A stretch of 64,000 nt of DNA, from positions 806,001 to 870,000 of the forward strand of contig NZ_CP150276.1 in the NCBI RefSeq assembly GCF_037977235.1, read 5' to 3'. Of this stretch, positions 53,687 through 64,000 are shown one piece after another. The first letter of the stretch is position 1, and each line of letters starts with the position of its first letter. This DNA comes from Paenibacillus sp. FSL K6-0276 (GTDB lineage Bacteria; Bacillota; Bacilli; Paenibacillales; Paenibacillaceae). The notes beneath the pieces are model-generated. The model was given only the letters and a program-made list of their open reading frames with translations. It was not told the DNA's origin and did not search any database. Both the position numbers and the translations under genes were made by a program.

Positions 53687-56600
53687 ATGATTTTTAAAAG
53701 AGATCCATTGGACAAACAGAGCTTACTTAAAGAATTAGATTCATTAGGCTATTCCGACAGAAATAAAAAAGTAGCGATATTAGGCCGTGATCATCTTGGA
53801 TCTGTCCAGTACTCCCAATTACTAGCCTCCTTGCTGGAGGATGGTGTTTATGAAGCACGTCTTGCATTAATCGGTGCCATTGCAACACAGGATGCTGCTA
53901 TTGTTCTATCAGCACTGCGGCATCCCATGGCAAGTATCAGAAATACGGCTGCGGGTCTTTTGGCAAAGGTGGCTTCAGATGCTGATATTGAACGTGAGCT
54001 TCCCCATTTATCACATGATTGCCGCCGCAAGCTGCTGCACAGTATTTCACATATTAACCGTCAGGAATTGGCGGAACGCTTATTGCCTGTGGTGTACGCC
54101 CGGTGGGGAGCGGAGGAGGCAGCAATTGTACTGCAGGCTTGTTATTCGGCAACGGTTAGTAAATGGCTTGTTGATATCGGATATGCCATAAAAGACTGGA
54201 AGAAATTATCCAGTAGGCATCTTGACGTAGTAGCGGAATACTTTGAAACAACGCTAGAAAGTACACCACCCAGGGAAAAGGGATATGTCTGGTGGAGGTT
54301 CTCATCAGCTATGGAGATCCTATGCAATCTGAAGGCGGATCTGGTGCTGGAGTGTGCGATGAATCATGGACCTGAGGGTATCATAAATTCTGCGTTAAAA
54401 GAACAACTTGGCACGCTTGTACGCCAAAATCCTAATAAGGTGTATCAGCTGCTGACTCGAACGGAGTCGCGGAGCGATCTGATTACTTATGGTGTGCCTG
54501 AAGGGGTTCTAAAAAGAAAAAAATATTTATCCATGGATCAATGGATTGAGATAGCGAAATTACTCGCAGATCACCCTATGCATTTAGCGAAGTTGCTGCA
54601 TAATATTGCACCTTCCAACCGCAAAGTAATTTTTGATGCCGTGTATGAAGAAGATAAACGCCAAGAACGCATTTTTCCGGAAAGATTACTATATGTATTA
54701 CCGCATGCCTTGCGTGACAAGGAAGCCACCCGCATGCTTGGCCTTCGTGAAATCAATGATGACCAGGATAGAACAATCAGATTTACTGCTTGTCGTTCTA
54801 TTCTTCATTCAAGAGCGGGGCTTGAACAAGCAACTAAGGTATCCAGTGCAGACGAACGCGCCACGGCGCTTATGCAGTTGATCAGAAGTACGGTTCTGTC
54901 GAGACAGGGTATGAATGAGACTTTGGTGTACTTGGGCCGGATTAGAAATGACCAGGATCCTGTTCGGGGTGTTGTGTTTAAAGAGCTTTCGGAAAGTCCT
55001 GCGTCTGTGTTCACGGATGCCCATGTACAAGAACTTACTTTGCTTGTTGATAGTGTTATAGATGCCAGAGATACTTCATATGGTACGAAGTTTTCCGTTC
55101 AACAACTGGCATTTGTTATTCTGCGGCATAACGCTTTGCAGCCTCACGGTGAGTTGTTCAAGTTCTCTTTAAATACGTTCCAGAAACTGGCCAAACAGAA
55201 CGGACAGCTTTCACTTCCATCATTGGAGAAGAATTTGCCCCAAGGAGTAGAAGAGATTATCTTCGACGAAATTTATACATTAGCTGTACAGGCCAACAAA
55301 AGAGAAGACTACAATCTGTTGCTTAGCCTGGCTAGCTCATTCGGTAAAAGAGGTTACGGCATCATAAAACTTCAGAATCTGTTAAAAGAAGCAACGAGGG
55401 TAAAAGTAGATTCTACAGCCATACAAGCGGCCAGACACTGGCTTGCGCCTCATACAATGCGTGATGCTAGAGTTAAGGAATTATTAGCTTTGGATAAATC
55501 GTATATTACAATCCATGAAGTGTTCCAGCATCTGCATCTGAAGCGTCAAGAATGGCTCGATCCCTTTATTTCGGGGGCTACTATTAAGGGCAAGTTCCTA
55601 TCAGGTAAGACTATCTATCCAGTACCAGCTGCGGATGGATTCTACAGGTGGCTGCCGCGTCAGCAACTAGCATTAAGTTCCTTATTAGAAAAAATTGCAT
55701 TCGATGCCAAGCGCAGCCATTGGGAGCGTTCAAGCGTTATTAAGATCATGGCAAGTATGCCTGATCTTGGTTCAGATAAGGTACTAGAGCTTCTACAGGA
55801 TAAGGAAGTAACTGTAGTAGAAGCTGCACTTCATGCCCTTTCACTCATGGAAGAACCGGAGAAGGCACTTCCTGTTCTACTGGAGAATCTGGATGGGGAC
55901 CGGGCGCGTGTAGCCATGTACTCGATACCTAGATGCATCCGCAGAGTGAATCCGGTGTTACTGGTTTCCATGCTGCAAGAGCTGCTGAATCGGGATAAGC
56001 TGAAGATCACTGTCAGAAAAGAGGCCATCCGCTTACTGGGTGCTTATAGAAGCGATGACAGCATTCCGCTATTGATGAACGAGTTCGAGAAACCAAACGC
56101 ACACAAGGATGTAATCATTGCCATAGGGCATGCTGCGAAACAGCTTTTAGATGATGAGCGCGCTTGGGAGATTTTAAGTGCAATGGCCGCCTCATCAGAA
56201 AGTGACATCGCAAGAAGTTTATTATCCCAACAGCCTAATGATCTTCCGCTAGACTATAGACTTCGCTATTTAGAATTAATCATTGAAATTGGAAATCATC
56301 CGGATGGGTTTGTTGGCAAGTATGCTTTCAGTTCTATGATGCGGTGGACAAATGGAAATGAAGGCATTGTTGCAGCTGCCACCGCTCGGGCTATTACGGA
56401 TTTGGAAGACAGCACCAGATGGGAATTTGCTATGAACACGCTGATAGAAACATGCCGCGATGGTAAGGTCAATGAGGTGGTAATCGGTGTTTGTCAGAGA
56501 CTGGCTAGTGGGGCAATAAGTGATGAATGGAATGCAACTACCAGAAGAGATTTGCCTCATCGGCAACGTCTCCTGAAATTGGTCAACCAGCTAAACTCTT

Positions 56601-57052
56601 TGCCAAAAATCAACCGGATGCACCTTATATCTTTGTATACGGGACTGATTGACTGTCTAGCATCGGATGAGACTTTACAGCAAGTTGTGATGAAACTGTA
56701 TATAGCAGTAATAGAATGGAATAACGTGGAGGAATCGGCCGCTTATCTGAATCGGATGGTTAACTTTATTTCAAATCAGCCTCAGCTGTTAAGCGATGCC
56801 TACAAGCAGGTCACGCATAATTTAAAAGACAGCATAGGATACTGGAGTCCGGAGACTTTATTGGAAATTGTAGATGTGCTTGGGTCTGAAGGTAGTTACG
56901 AATCTCAGTATATCGGACTTTCGTTGCTTGAAGTTGCCGGAAGTGCTCTGCTCTGGAGTCCAGAGGCTGCAGAGCGTTTGAGGGTGTACAGAAATCACAC
57001 GGATATTGCGGTTCGCTCACTTGCGCTGAATATTTGGACGGCGATAGATTAG
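53687..57052 (+). CDS. Giant HEAT/armadillo-like repeat protein
   Basis: 1121 residues of nearly all-alpha sequence, without signal peptide or membrane helix. Repeats resembling HEAT motifs are visible ([80 protein letters not shown]). Such solenoids act as binding scaffolds. I cannot recognise the partner or the pathway. ATG 53687 was chosen because AGGAGG ends five bases before it; an earlier in-frame ATG at 53651 lacks a signal. It stands alone, convergent with the ABC exporter pair. Confidence 0.78.
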   Translation: MIFKRDPLDKQSLLKELDSLGYSDRNKKVAILGRDHLGSVQYSQLLASLLEDGVYEARLALIGAIATQDAAIVLSALRHPMASIRNTAAGLLAKVASDADIERELPHLSHDCRRKLLHSISHINRQELAERLLPVVYARWGAEEAAIVLQACYSATVSKWLVDIGYAIKDWKKLSSRHLDVVAEYFETTLESTPPREKGYVWWRFSSAMEILCNLKADLVLECAMNHGPEGIINSALKEQLGTLVRQNPNKVYQLLTRTESRSDLITYGVPEGVLKRKKYLSMDQWIEIAKLLADHPMHLAKLLHNIAPSNRKVIFDAVYEEDKRQERIFPERLLYVLPHALRDKEATRMLGLREINDDQDRTIRFTACRSILHSRAGLEQATKVSSADERATALMQLIRSTVLSRQGMNETLVYLGRIRNDQDPVRGVVFKELSESPASVFTDAHVQELTLLVDSVIDARDTSYGTKFSVQQLAFVILRHNALQPHGELFKFSLNTFQKLAKQNGQLSLPSLEKNLPQGVEEIIFDEIYTLAVQANKREDYNLLLSLASSFGKRGYGIIKLQNLLKEATRVKVDSTAIQAARHWLAPHTMRDARVKELLALDKSYITIHEVFQHLHLKRQEWLDPFISGATIKGKFLSGKTIYPVPAADGFYRWLPRQQLALSSLLEKIAFDAKRSHWERSSVIKIMASMPDLGSDKVLELLQDKEVTVVEAALHALSLMEEPEKALPVLLENLDGDRARVAMYSIPRCIRRVNPVLLVSMLQELLNRDKLKITVRKEAIRLLGAYRSDDSIPLLMNEFEKPNAHKDVIIAIGHAAKQLLDDERAWEILSAMAASSESDIARSLLSQQPNDLPLDYRLRYLELIIEIGNHPDGFVGKYAFSSMMRWTNGNEGIVAAATARAITDLEDSTRWEFAMNTLIETCRDGKVNEVVIGVCQRLASGAISDEWNATTRRDLPHRQRLLKLVNQLNSLPKINRMHLISLYTGLIDCLASDETLQQVVMKLYIAVIEWNNVEESAAYLNRMVNFISNQPQLLSDAYKQVTHNLKDSIGYWSPETLLEIVDVLGSEGSYESQYIGLSLLEVAGSALLWSPEAAERLRVYRNHTDIAVRSLALNIWTAID

Positions 57053-57090
57053 TTTTTGATATTATCAAAAAAATGTAAAGGAACAAAAAA

Positions 57091-57122
57091 GCTCAGGCTG
57101 CGAATAGCCCTGAGCTCTTTTG
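57091..57122. terminator. Bidirectional terminator between convergent genes
   Basis: GCTCAGGCT pairs with AGCCCTGAGC, one bulged base. There is an A run on the left and a T run on the right, so it serves both the HEAT gene and the exporter operon. Confidence 0.85.
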
Positions 57123-57136
57123 TTGCTTTATATTAA

Positions 57137-58912
57137 TTAAGCTTCCATCTTCTGCGCCGTGTAGAGGCGGTGGTAAAGGCCTCTTTGTGTGATAAGCTCA
57201 TCGTGTGAGCCGCTTTCTGCGATGCCTTTGTTAGACACGTACATTATGCGGTCGCAGTTTTTTACGGTGGACAGGCGATGCGCGATAATGAACGAGGTAC
57301 GTCCCTTAAGTAGCTCATTCAGACCTTTTTGCAGCAAGCGCTCAGTCTTCGCATCAATTGAAGAGGTTGCCTCGTCTAGAATGAGAATGCGCGGGTCAGC
57401 CAAAAGTGTTCTTGCGAACGAAATGAGCTGCCGCTGTCCCTGAGACAGCTTGGAGCCACGCTCGTTGACCTCTGTCAGGTATCCTTGATCGAATTCACGG
57501 ATGAATTCGTCGGCGCAAACGGCTTTTGCTGCGGCGATCACTTCTTCCTCGGTGGCATCGAGTTTACCGTAACGAATATTGTCCAAGATGGTACCGGAGA
57601 AGATGAAGCTGTCCTGTAGCATAATCCCCATCTGGCTGCGCAGGGACTTCAGCGTAACCTGCGAGATATCCTGATCGTCGATAAGAATCTTACCGCTGGA
57701 AATATTATAGAAGCGCGAGATCAGATTGACGACCGTAGTTTTGCCTGCACCTGTTGGTCCCACCAGAGCGATGCTTTCTCCCGCTTTGATCTTGAAGGAG
57801 ATATTCTCCAGAATATTGAGTCCTGGGTCATACGCAAAGGTTACATCGTCGAAAGTGACATGACCCTCTACAGGTCGCAGTGACTTCGCATTCGGAATAT
57901 CACTGACGGTAACAGGCTCATCCAGCGTTTCGAAGATACGCTCAAGATAGGCAACGGCGTTGATAAAGTTATTGTACAGGTTCGAAAGATTCAGAATCGG
58001 CTGCCAGAAGCGGGCAGCGTAGCTGCTCATTGCTAGGATGACACCGAGGGTCATGTCTTGAGGACTGAGTGTTAGTAAGCCTACAAGAAAAATCAACGAT
58101 GTAACGATCGTAGACAAGTTGTCTACGGAGAACGGAATAAGTATGTTGTAACGTAGCGCCTTCATCCATTCTGTGCGGAAATTGCCTGCGAGACGTGTGA
58201 AGATTCCCTCGTTGCGTTGTTCCCGGGAGAACATTTGCGTCACACCAATACCGCTGATGCTTTCTTGCAAATAGGCGTTCAGGTTGGAGCTTTTGTTGGA
58301 CACTGCTTGCCAAGCCCGGCGTTGCCGAGTTTTGATCAGCATCATGATGCCAAAGAAGACTGGCAGTCCTGCAAGGATGACAAATGAGAGCCGTACGTCA
58401 ACGGCGAACATGAAGGCCGCGATAAAGAGCAAATTCACGATTTCTAGAATAAAGTTGATAATACCGTTGGATAACACATCGGAAACGGCATTAACGTAGT
58501 TTACGACCCGGATGAGAATCTTGCCCTGCGGACGGTCGTCATAATATTTGAAAGGCAACTCTTGCAGGTGCTTAAACAAATCTGTACGGATGTCAAAAAT
58601 AATATCCTGCCCAACACTCGTCATGATGCGTGATCGTATGGTAGCTAGATAAACGCTGACCACAATGGTCAGAAGCATCAGCCCAGCCCAGCCCACCAGC
58701 GCAAGCTTCGCTTTTGCTGGAATGGTCACGTCGATGACATGCTGCATAATAAGTGGAGCCGATAGTGATATGGCCGCTGAAAGCGCACTGAGTATAAACG
58801 CAACAATCATTGGCGTTTTCTTTCGTTTAATGTACACCATCGCACGTCGGAAGTGTTTTATATTAAACGGCGATTCCAGATTCTCATCGACGTCGAATTT
58901 ATTCCTTGCCAC
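57137..58912 (-). CDS. ABC exporter half-transporter with canonical Walker B (YfiC/BmrD-like partner)
   Basis: 591 residues: six membrane helices (about 30-320) followed by an ATPase domain. Walker A is GPTGAGKTT, the Q-loop region is MLQDSFIFSGT, Walker B is ILILDEATSSID with the catalytic Glu. The signature motif is LSQGQ instead of LSGGQ. The gene overlaps its upstream partner by 14 bases. Together they form a heterodimeric exporter with one full and one degenerate ATP site, as described for TM287/288-type pairs. Substrate unknown (drug or lipid-like). Confidence 0.9.
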   Translation of the reverse strand: MARNKFDVDENLESPFNIKHFRRAMVYIKRKKTPMIVAFILSALSAAISLSAPLIMQHVIDVTIPAKAKLALVGWAGLMLLTIVVSVYLATIRSRIMTSVGQDIIFDIRTDLFKHLQELPFKYYDDRPQGKILIRVVNYVNAVSDVLSNGIINFILEIVNLLFIAAFMFAVDVRLSFVILAGLPVFFGIMMLIKTRQRRAWQAVSNKSSNLNAYLQESISGIGVTQMFSREQRNEGIFTRLAGNFRTEWMKALRYNILIPFSVDNLSTIVTSLIFLVGLLTLSPQDMTLGVILAMSSYAARFWQPILNLSNLYNNFINAVAYLERIFETLDEPVTVSDIPNAKSLRPVEGHVTFDDVTFAYDPGLNILENISFKIKAGESIALVGPTGAGKTTVVNLISRFYNISSGKILIDDQDISQVTLKSLRSQMGIMLQDSFIFSGTILDNIRYGKLDATEEEVIAAAKAVCADEFIREFDQGYLTEVNERGSKLSQGQRQLISFARTLLADPRILILDEATSSIDAKTERLLQKGLNELLKGRTSFIIAHRLSTVKNCDRIMYVSNKGIAESGSHDELITQRGLYHRLYTAQKMEA

Positions 58913-60674
58913 TTGCGGTCACCTGCCTTCCAATACCCTCGTTCTGCAGTTTAAACACATCGTAGTAGTAGCCCCGTTTCGCCAGCAGTTCGGCGTGGGT
59001 ACCTTCCTCAACCAGCATTCCGCCATCCAGAATGAGGATACGGTCAGCCTGCGCGGTCGTAGATACACGCTGCGCGATAATAATCTTTGTGCAAGGATAA
59101 TCCAGCTCGCGTAGACTTTTCTGAATATGCTCCTCCGTCTCAAGATCGACAGCAGAAGTCGTATCATCCAGAATCAGGATAGGACGGCGTACCGCTAAGG
59201 CCCGCGCCAGCGCAATACGCTGTTTTTGACCTCCGGACAGGCCGACTCCGCGTTCCCCAACAACGGTATCATAACCTTCAGGCATTTTGGTAATGAAGTC
59301 GTGTGCGGCGGCGAGCTCGGCATAGGCCTTTGCATCTTCTTCCGGAAGATCAGGATCACCATAGGCGATGTTTCCATCGATAGTATCAGAGAACAAGAGC
59401 ACATCTTGGGTCGCCATGCCGATATTATCGCGGAGCTCATCGAGCTCCAGCTTTCGGACATCAACGCCGTCGATGAGTACGCGCCCTTCGGCTACGTCGT
59501 AGAAGCGAGGAATCAGGTTGATGATTGTTGTTTTGCCTGATCCGGTCGAGCCCATGATCGCTATGGTTTCACCAGGTTCAACGGTAAAGCTAACATCGTC
59601 AAGTACGACAGCGCTGTCATATTTGAAACGGACATGATCGAACTCAATACGGCCTTCGTAACGGCGTTTGTCAGTAGACGTATGCTCGTTTACAATATTA
59701 GGCTTTGCGTAATAGATATCAACGATTTTGGACAAGCTCGCAAAAAAGCGTTGAATGTCGTTGATGATAATACCGATGTTGCGCATAGGGTTGGAGACGG
59801 CCCATATCAGCGAAGAGAAAGCTGTGAATTCGCCAAAGGTAATCCGGCCGTTCATCAGGAACAAACCACCAGCCAACATAAGAATTACGTTGAAGCCCTG
59901 AGCGAAGGATTCCAGATAAGGAAAATAATCAAGCCATACAAGGGCGGCCTTTTTGTTCGCCGTAGAATAGTTGACATTCTTCTCTGTGAATTTTTGGACC
60001 TCGAACTCCTCGCGAGCAAAAGCCTTGACCACACGGTTGCCTGAAATATTTTCCTGTGTAGTTGTGTTAAGCTGGGACAACCGCTCGCGTAGGTCAATAT
60101 ACATTGGACGGACGCGTTTAGCGAATATGTAAGCCACGATAAAAATGGGCGGTGACAGGATTAGCATCCACAGCGTTAGCTGAGCATCTATGGTGAAAAA
60201 ATAGATAACAGCAGCAATGAAGATCGTTAGCGATTCAATGATCGTTTTGAAAATCCATGCCATCGAGTGACGAACCATGTCCAAATCCCCGGTCATCTTG
60301 GTCATGAGATCCCCGGTTCGGTTACGGTCGTAATATTCTCTGTCTTGTCCCTGAATCTTGTTGTACAAAAAAATCCGGATGTTGTACATCATGTTTTGCG
60401 AGGACTTTTCGTACTGCATGGTTGTAAAATAAGCAAGTCCTGTGCGCAGTAGAGAAAATCCAATCATGCCCAAGCAGAGCATAATCAATAATTGCCGTTC
60501 TTGTGTAAGATTCTGCAGGGCATTGTCACCCGCTATAAACGTATCGACAATGCGCTGACTGATGTACGGGTTCACAATCGTAAGACTTGAGCCCACCACC
60601 GAGAGGCAGAGCGCCAGAATGTACCGTGTTCGGTTTCCCTCTAAGTTCTGCCATAGCCATTTCAGTTCGAACAT
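58899..60674 (-). CDS. ABC exporter half-transporter with degenerate Walker B
   Basis: 591 residues from ATG 60674, which follows AGGTGATC; an in-frame GTG at 60704 is an alternative. Six membrane helices, then Walker A GSTGSGKTT, signature LSGGQKQ and Walker B ILILDDTTSAVD, where the catalytic Glu is Asp. Paired with the protein encoded next, whose Glu is intact and whose signature is altered. The combination is diagnostic of a heterodimeric exporter. The two genes are co-transcribed and probably translationally coupled. Confidence 0.9.
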   Translation of the reverse strand: MFELKWLWQNLEGNRTRYILALCLSVVGSSLTIVNPYISQRIVDTFIAGDNALQNLTQERQLLIMLCLGMIGFSLLRTGLAYFTTMQYEKSSQNMMYNIRIFLYNKIQGQDREYYDRNRTGDLMTKMTGDLDMVRHSMAWIFKTIIESLTIFIAAVIYFFTIDAQLTLWMLILSPPIFIVAYIFAKRVRPMYIDLRERLSQLNTTTQENISGNRVVKAFAREEFEVQKFTEKNVNYSTANKKAALVWLDYFPYLESFAQGFNVILMLAGGLFLMNGRITFGEFTAFSSLIWAVSNPMRNIGIIINDIQRFFASLSKIVDIYYAKPNIVNEHTSTDKRRYEGRIEFDHVRFKYDSAVVLDDVSFTVEPGETIAIMGSTGSGKTTIINLIPRFYDVAEGRVLIDGVDVRKLELDELRDNIGMATQDVLLFSDTIDGNIAYGDPDLPEEDAKAYAELAAAHDFITKMPEGYDTVVGERGVGLSGGQKQRIALARALAVRRPILILDDTTSAVDLETEEHIQKSLRELDYPCTKIIIAQRVSTTAQADRILILDGGMLVEEGTHAELLAKRGYYYDVFKLQNEGIGRQVTASGKE

Positions 60675-60771
60675 CTGATCACCTGTTTCTGTTAGTTCTT
60701 TCACTCTTGCCTGAAAAGAATGAATAAATCAAGGTGATTATAACACTATCAAATGACTAAGTATCGTTTAC

Positions 60772-60836
60772 GGTAAAATTCCCTTGTTACATTATTGTTA
60801 CAAAAAAATGAACTTATTAATGATGTGAATTTTACC
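60772..60836. promoter_or_regulatory. Shared intergenic control region of the divergent ABC operons
   Basis: A perfect 10-bp inverted repeat (GGTAAAATTC at 60772 and its complement at 60827) brackets a direct repeat TTGTTACA (60784-60791 and 60795-60802) with an 11-bp period. Such periods are typical of OmpR-type response regulator sites. Confidence 0.4.
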
Positions 60837-60942
60837 TTTAGTAATGAGGGTTTGCCATTCGGGCTTGGGCGTTCTAATTATGATAAACTGAAACAATGTA
60901 AAGTGATTAAGCTTGGTTTGGATAGAGACAGGAGGATGAGGA

Positions 60943-61644
60943 ATGAGCTTTGTTGCTGTAAAAGGTGAGTACAAGCGTTACAAAATGGGTGAGAGTGTGA
61001 TCGTCGCTAATGACGGAATCGATTTTGAGATAAATAAAGGTGAGTTTGCTGTGATTGTCGGTCCCAGCGGTGCGGGCAAATCGACGGTGCTTAATATTCT
61101 TGGCGGGATGGATTCTGCTGATGAAGGCCAGGTCATTGTGGACGGTACGGACATTGCCAAGTTCGGTGCCAAGGAGTTGACGGGCTACCGCCGCAATGAC
61201 GTTGGTTTTGTGTTCCAGTTCTACAACTTAGTGCCCAATCTTACCACACTGGAGAATGTCGAGCTTGCATCTCAGATTTCCCCGCGTGCACTAGATGCTC
61301 GTAAGGTGCTGGAGGATGTGGGACTGGGAGCGCGGCTGAATAATTTTCCGGCTCAGCTGTCTGGCGGTGAACAGCAACGCGTCGCTATCGCCAGAGCATT
61401 GGCTAAACAGCCGAAGTTACTCCTATGCGATGAGCCAACAGGTGCACTAGACTACAATACTGGCAAGCAGGTGCTGAAGCTACTTCAGGATACCTGCCGT
61501 AATACAGGGACCACGGTCATCGTAATCACACATAATCTTGCGATTGCGCCAATGGCAGACAGGGTCATTGAGATTAACAATGCTAAGGTACGGAAGATGG
61601 TAACCAATCCTTCGCCAGTATCCGTTGAAGATATCGAATGGTAA
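60943..61644 (+). CDS. ABC transporter ATPase, MacB/LolD/BceA-like
   Basis: 233 residues. Walker [11 protein letters not shown]-loop [13 protein letters not shown], signature [15 protein letters not shown] and Walker [13 protein letters not shown]. This is the class of ATPases that pairs with FtsX-like permeases, and such a permease begins 13 bases downstream. The likely role is in antimicrobial peptide defence, lipoprotein handling or cell-wall control. GGAGGATGAGG precedes the ATG. Confidence 0.92.
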   Translation: MSFVAVKGEYKRYKMGESVIVANDGIDFEINKGEFAVIVGPSGAGKSTVLNILGGMDSADEGQVIVDGTDIAKFGAKELTGYRRNDVGFVFQFYNLVPNLTTLENVELASQISPRALDARKVLEDVGLGARLNNFPAQLSGGEQQRVAIARALAKQPKLLLCDEPTGALDYNTGKQVLKLLQDTCRNTGTTVIVITHNLAIAPMADRVIEINNAKVRKMVTNPSPVSVEDIEW

Positions 61645-61657
61645 GGAGAAGGCATCT

Positions 61658-64000
61658 ATGAAAAAGCGCGCATTGTGGAAAGATATTTTTCGTGAAATTA
61701 GGCACACCAAGGCCCGATTCATTTCGATTTTTGCAATCATTATGCTGGGCGTTAGTTTTTTTTCCGGCATCAAAGCAGCCGGTCCAGATATGCTGGATAC
61801 AGCCGGAACCTTTTACCAAGAGACGAGGCTGATGGATCTGAAGGTGCAGACCAACTATGGTTTGACCGAAGATAACATAGATCTGCTGAGCGATGTACCG
61901 GGGATCGATGAGGTCCAGCCGAGTTACAGCGCGGATGTGTTCAGCGGAGATAATGCTTTGATACTCAAGGTCCATTCTTACAATTCAGATAAACCTCTTA
62001 ACCAGTACAGCATAATTAAAGGTCGTCTTCCAGAGAATTCCGGAGAAATCGTATTGGATGACAAGCTGGTCGAAAAGTATGCACTAGGTGACAAAGTAAC
62101 GTTCAGCGGAGACGGAACGGATGCGGAGCTGTCGAACAACTTTGAGACACTGAACTATACTGTTGTGGGCTTTGTGCGAAGCCCGCAATTTATAGAAAAG
62201 AGTACCCGGGGCACAAGTGGGATCGGCAAAGGCATGGCAGATGCGTTCGCAGCGATCCCGGAGTCAGATTTCAAGCTCCCGGTTTACACGGAAGCCTATC
62301 TGTCCTTCAAAGATACAGCCGGTATGAAGGCTTATTCACCAGAGTATGAGGCGTTGATCGAACAGCATACCAAGACAGTAGAGCAGGCGTTGTCCAGCGT
62401 GCCGGAAGCACGGCTTGCGGAGCTGCGGGCGGAAGGTGAGAAAGAGCTGTCGAGTGGACGTGGCAAGGTGGCCGCTGCCGAGCGTCAGCTCGACGATTTA
62501 AAGGGCCAGCCAAAAGTAGTGCAGCAGGAACAAGCTGCAAACATGAAGGCCATTGCCGATGGACTGGTCTCAGCCAAGGCGGAACTGGCCGCAGGGGAGC
62601 AAAAGCTTGCAGAACTAGGGCTACCCAAGGTCTACGTCACTGACCGAAACGCCAATCCAGGGTATGCCGAATATAAAGACAACGCTGATCGGTTGTCGGC
62701 AATTGCGAGTGCGTTCCCGGTATTCTTTTTCCTGATTGCTGCGCTGGTCAGCCTGACGACCATGACTCGCATGGTCGAGGAGCATCGTTTGCAGATCGGG
62801 ACACTTAAAGCGCTTGGGTATGGCAACCGTGACATTATGGCCAAATTCTTGGTTTATGGTACGCTTGCCAGCTTGACAGCTTCGGTTGCGGGGCTTGCTC
62901 TCGGTTTTACCATGTTTCCAACCATTATCTATAATGCGTACAGTTCGCTTTATAATCTGCCGGATCTTATCAAAAGCTTCTATCCGTCGTATTCCATCAT
63001 TTCCATTATAGTGGCGCTAATCTGCACTACATTGACGGCTTGGATTGCGGCACGTGTAGAGCTACGTAGCAATGCTTCTGTGTTGATGCGTCCGAAGGCG
63101 CCAAAGAGCGGGCAACGGATTTTACTGGAGAGAGTTACGTTTGTATGGAAACGGCTGAGCTTTGTTCAAAAGGTTACCGCACGGAATTTATTCCGCTACA
63201 AGCAGCGGATGTTCATGACTGTGTTCGGCGTGGCCGGCTGTACGGCGCTGATCCTGACCGGGTTTGGCCTCAAAGATTCGATCGGTAGCATTGCCCCCCA
63301 GCAGTTCGGCACGATTATGAAATATGATGCACTCGTAGCGCTGCATGAAGATGCATCTGCTGATGTGCGGGATGCCTACGAGCAATTGATTACTGGCGAG
63401 TCCACCATAACTGGATCACTAAGTGTTGCACAGGAAACGATGAAAGCGCACAGCAGTGGTGTAAATGATCAGGATGTGCATATGTTCATCCCTGCATCTG
63501 TTGATTCTATATCCGATTATGTGGAGTTGCGGGATCGAGTGAGTGGAGAAAAATGCACGCTTTCGGACGAGGGCGCTATAATCTCGGAGAAGCTGGCTAA
63601 ATTATACGGGCTTGAGCCCGGTGACCGGTTGAATGTGGTGGACAAGGATAACGAAACATTCAAGATTAAGGTCGCAGGGATTACAGAGAACTATGTAATG
63701 CACTATGTTTATATGACACCTGCGTATTATTCTTCCGTATTTGGACAAGAACCGGTGTTCAACACAGAGCTGCTGAACTATACCACGCACGATAAAGCAT
63801 GGGAGGACAAGTTCAGCGAGAAGCTAACGGATAATGAGGGAGTGGCTGCGGTCAGCTTCTCCAGTAGCGTAGGCACTGCTTTTGATGACACCATGAAGAG
63901 TATGGATGTAGTAACCTTAGTACTCATTGTGTCAGCGGCCGCTCTGGCTTTTGTCGTCCTCTACAATTTGACCAATATCAATGTTTCTGAGCGGATCAGG
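61658..64000 (+). CDS. FtsX-like ABC permease, cut by the window end
   Basis: The frame starts at ATG 61658 after AAGGAG and is still open at 64000 (781 codons visible). A first helix (about 20-40: ARFISIFAIIMLGVSFFSGI) is followed by a large extracellular domain (about 45-345) with a coiled-coil-like part (KELSSGRGKVAAAERQLDDL, then SAKAELAAGEQKLAEL). Three helices follow in an FtsX block (AFPVFFFLIAALVSLTTMTR, RLQIGTLKALGYGNRDI, YSIISIIVALICTTL). A second helix group opens with ARNLFRYKQRMFMTVFGVAG and another extracellular loop leads to the final FtsX block. It is the membrane partner of the ATPase encoded immediately upstream. Confidence 0.88.
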   Translation, partial: MKKRALWKDIFREIRHTKARFISIFAIIMLGVSFFSGIKAAGPDMLDTAGTFYQETRLMDLKVQTNYGLTEDNIDLLSDVPGIDEVQPSYSADVFSGDNALILKVHSYNSDKPLNQYSIIKGRLPENSGEIVLDDKLVEKYALGDKVTFSGDGTDAELSNNFETLNYTVVGFVRSPQFIEKSTRGTSGIGKGMADAFAAIPESDFKLPVYTEAYLSFKDTAGMKAYSPEYEALIEQHTKTVEQALSSVPEARLAELRAEGEKELSSGRGKVAAAERQLDDLKGQPKVVQQEQAANMKAIADGLVSAKAELAAGEQKLAELGLPKVYVTDRNANPGYAEYKDNADRLSAIASAFPVFFFLIAALVSLTTMTRMVEEHRLQIGTLKALGYGNRDIMAKFLVYGTLASLTASVAGLALGFTMFPTIIYNAYSSLYNLPDLIKSFYPSYSIISIIVALICTTLTAWIAARVELRSNASVLMRPKAPKSGQRILLERVTFVWKRLSFVQKVTARNLFRYKQRMFMTVFGVAGCTALILTGFGLKDSIGSIAPQQFGTIMKYDALVALHEDASADVRDAYEQLITGESTITGSLSVAQETMKAHSSGVNDQDVHMFIPASVDSISDYVELRDRVSGEKCTLSDEGAIISEKLAKLYGLEPGDRLNVVDKDNETFKIKVAGITENYVMHYVYMTPAYYSSVFGQEPVFNTELLNYTTHDKAWEDKFSEKLTDNEGVAAVSFSSSVGTAFDDTMKSMDVVTLVLIVSAAALAFVVLYNLTNINVSERIR

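Overview
The window looks like a chromosomal segment of a Paenibacillus-type Firmicute. The evidence is several very large secreted enzymes ending in three SLH domains, a YesM/YesN-type two-component pair, strong AGGAGG ribosome-binding sites, many U-tailed terminators, SigV/RsiV-like regulators, and moderate-to-low GC. I saw no tRNA, rRNA or CRISPR array.

Region 1 (1-6.4 kb): the 3' part of a frameshifted beta-helix/CBM6 secreted enzyme; a small degenerate copy of a flavoprotein gene; a 50-residue six-cysteine SCIFF ranthipeptide precursor with its radical SAM/SPASM maturase; and a membrane-protein remnant.

Region 2 (6.6-33.8 kb) is the centrepiece, an apparent locus for mucin-type O-glycans. 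It holds a sensor kinase and AraC-type response regulator, then three giant SLH-anchored extracellular enzymes (GH2, GH43 and a GH101 endo-alpha-N-acetylgalactosaminidase). After these come a sugar-binding lipoprotein, two ABC permeases and a GH112 galacto-N-biose phosphorylase. The inferred flow is: GH101 frees Gal-beta-1,3-GalNAc at the cell surface, the ABC system imports it, and GH112 phosphorolyses it to Gal-1-P and GalNAc. Five copies of a two-half-site motif (TATCAtg ... TATCATT, half-sites exactly 20 bp apart) precede the kinase, each giant enzyme and the binding protein. This marks a probable self-regulated regulon of the local two-component system.

Region 3 (33.8-47 kb): an extracytoplasmic flavoprotein lipoprotein (full-length relative of the fragment at 4.1 kb), a 636-bp MITE-like IS1182 derivative with perfect 15-bp inverted repeats and a 9-bp target duplication, and a SigV/RsiV-like pair whose promoter resembles that of a neighbouring secreted protein. 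Also here are a Nudix gene followed by a broken helicase gene, a second ECF sigma/anti-sigma pair, a DAO-family oxidoreductase, a DUF4317 protein and a three-repeat secreted protein.

Region 4 (47-64 kb): a GNAT acetyltransferase, a VOC protein, an APH-like phosphotransferase, a multiply broken membrane glycosyltransferase, a small lipoprotein, an IS605-type element whose TnpB lacks RuvC-I, YaaA, a giant HEAT-like protein, a heterodimeric ABC exporter, and a divergent MacB/FtsX-like ABC system that runs off the window end.
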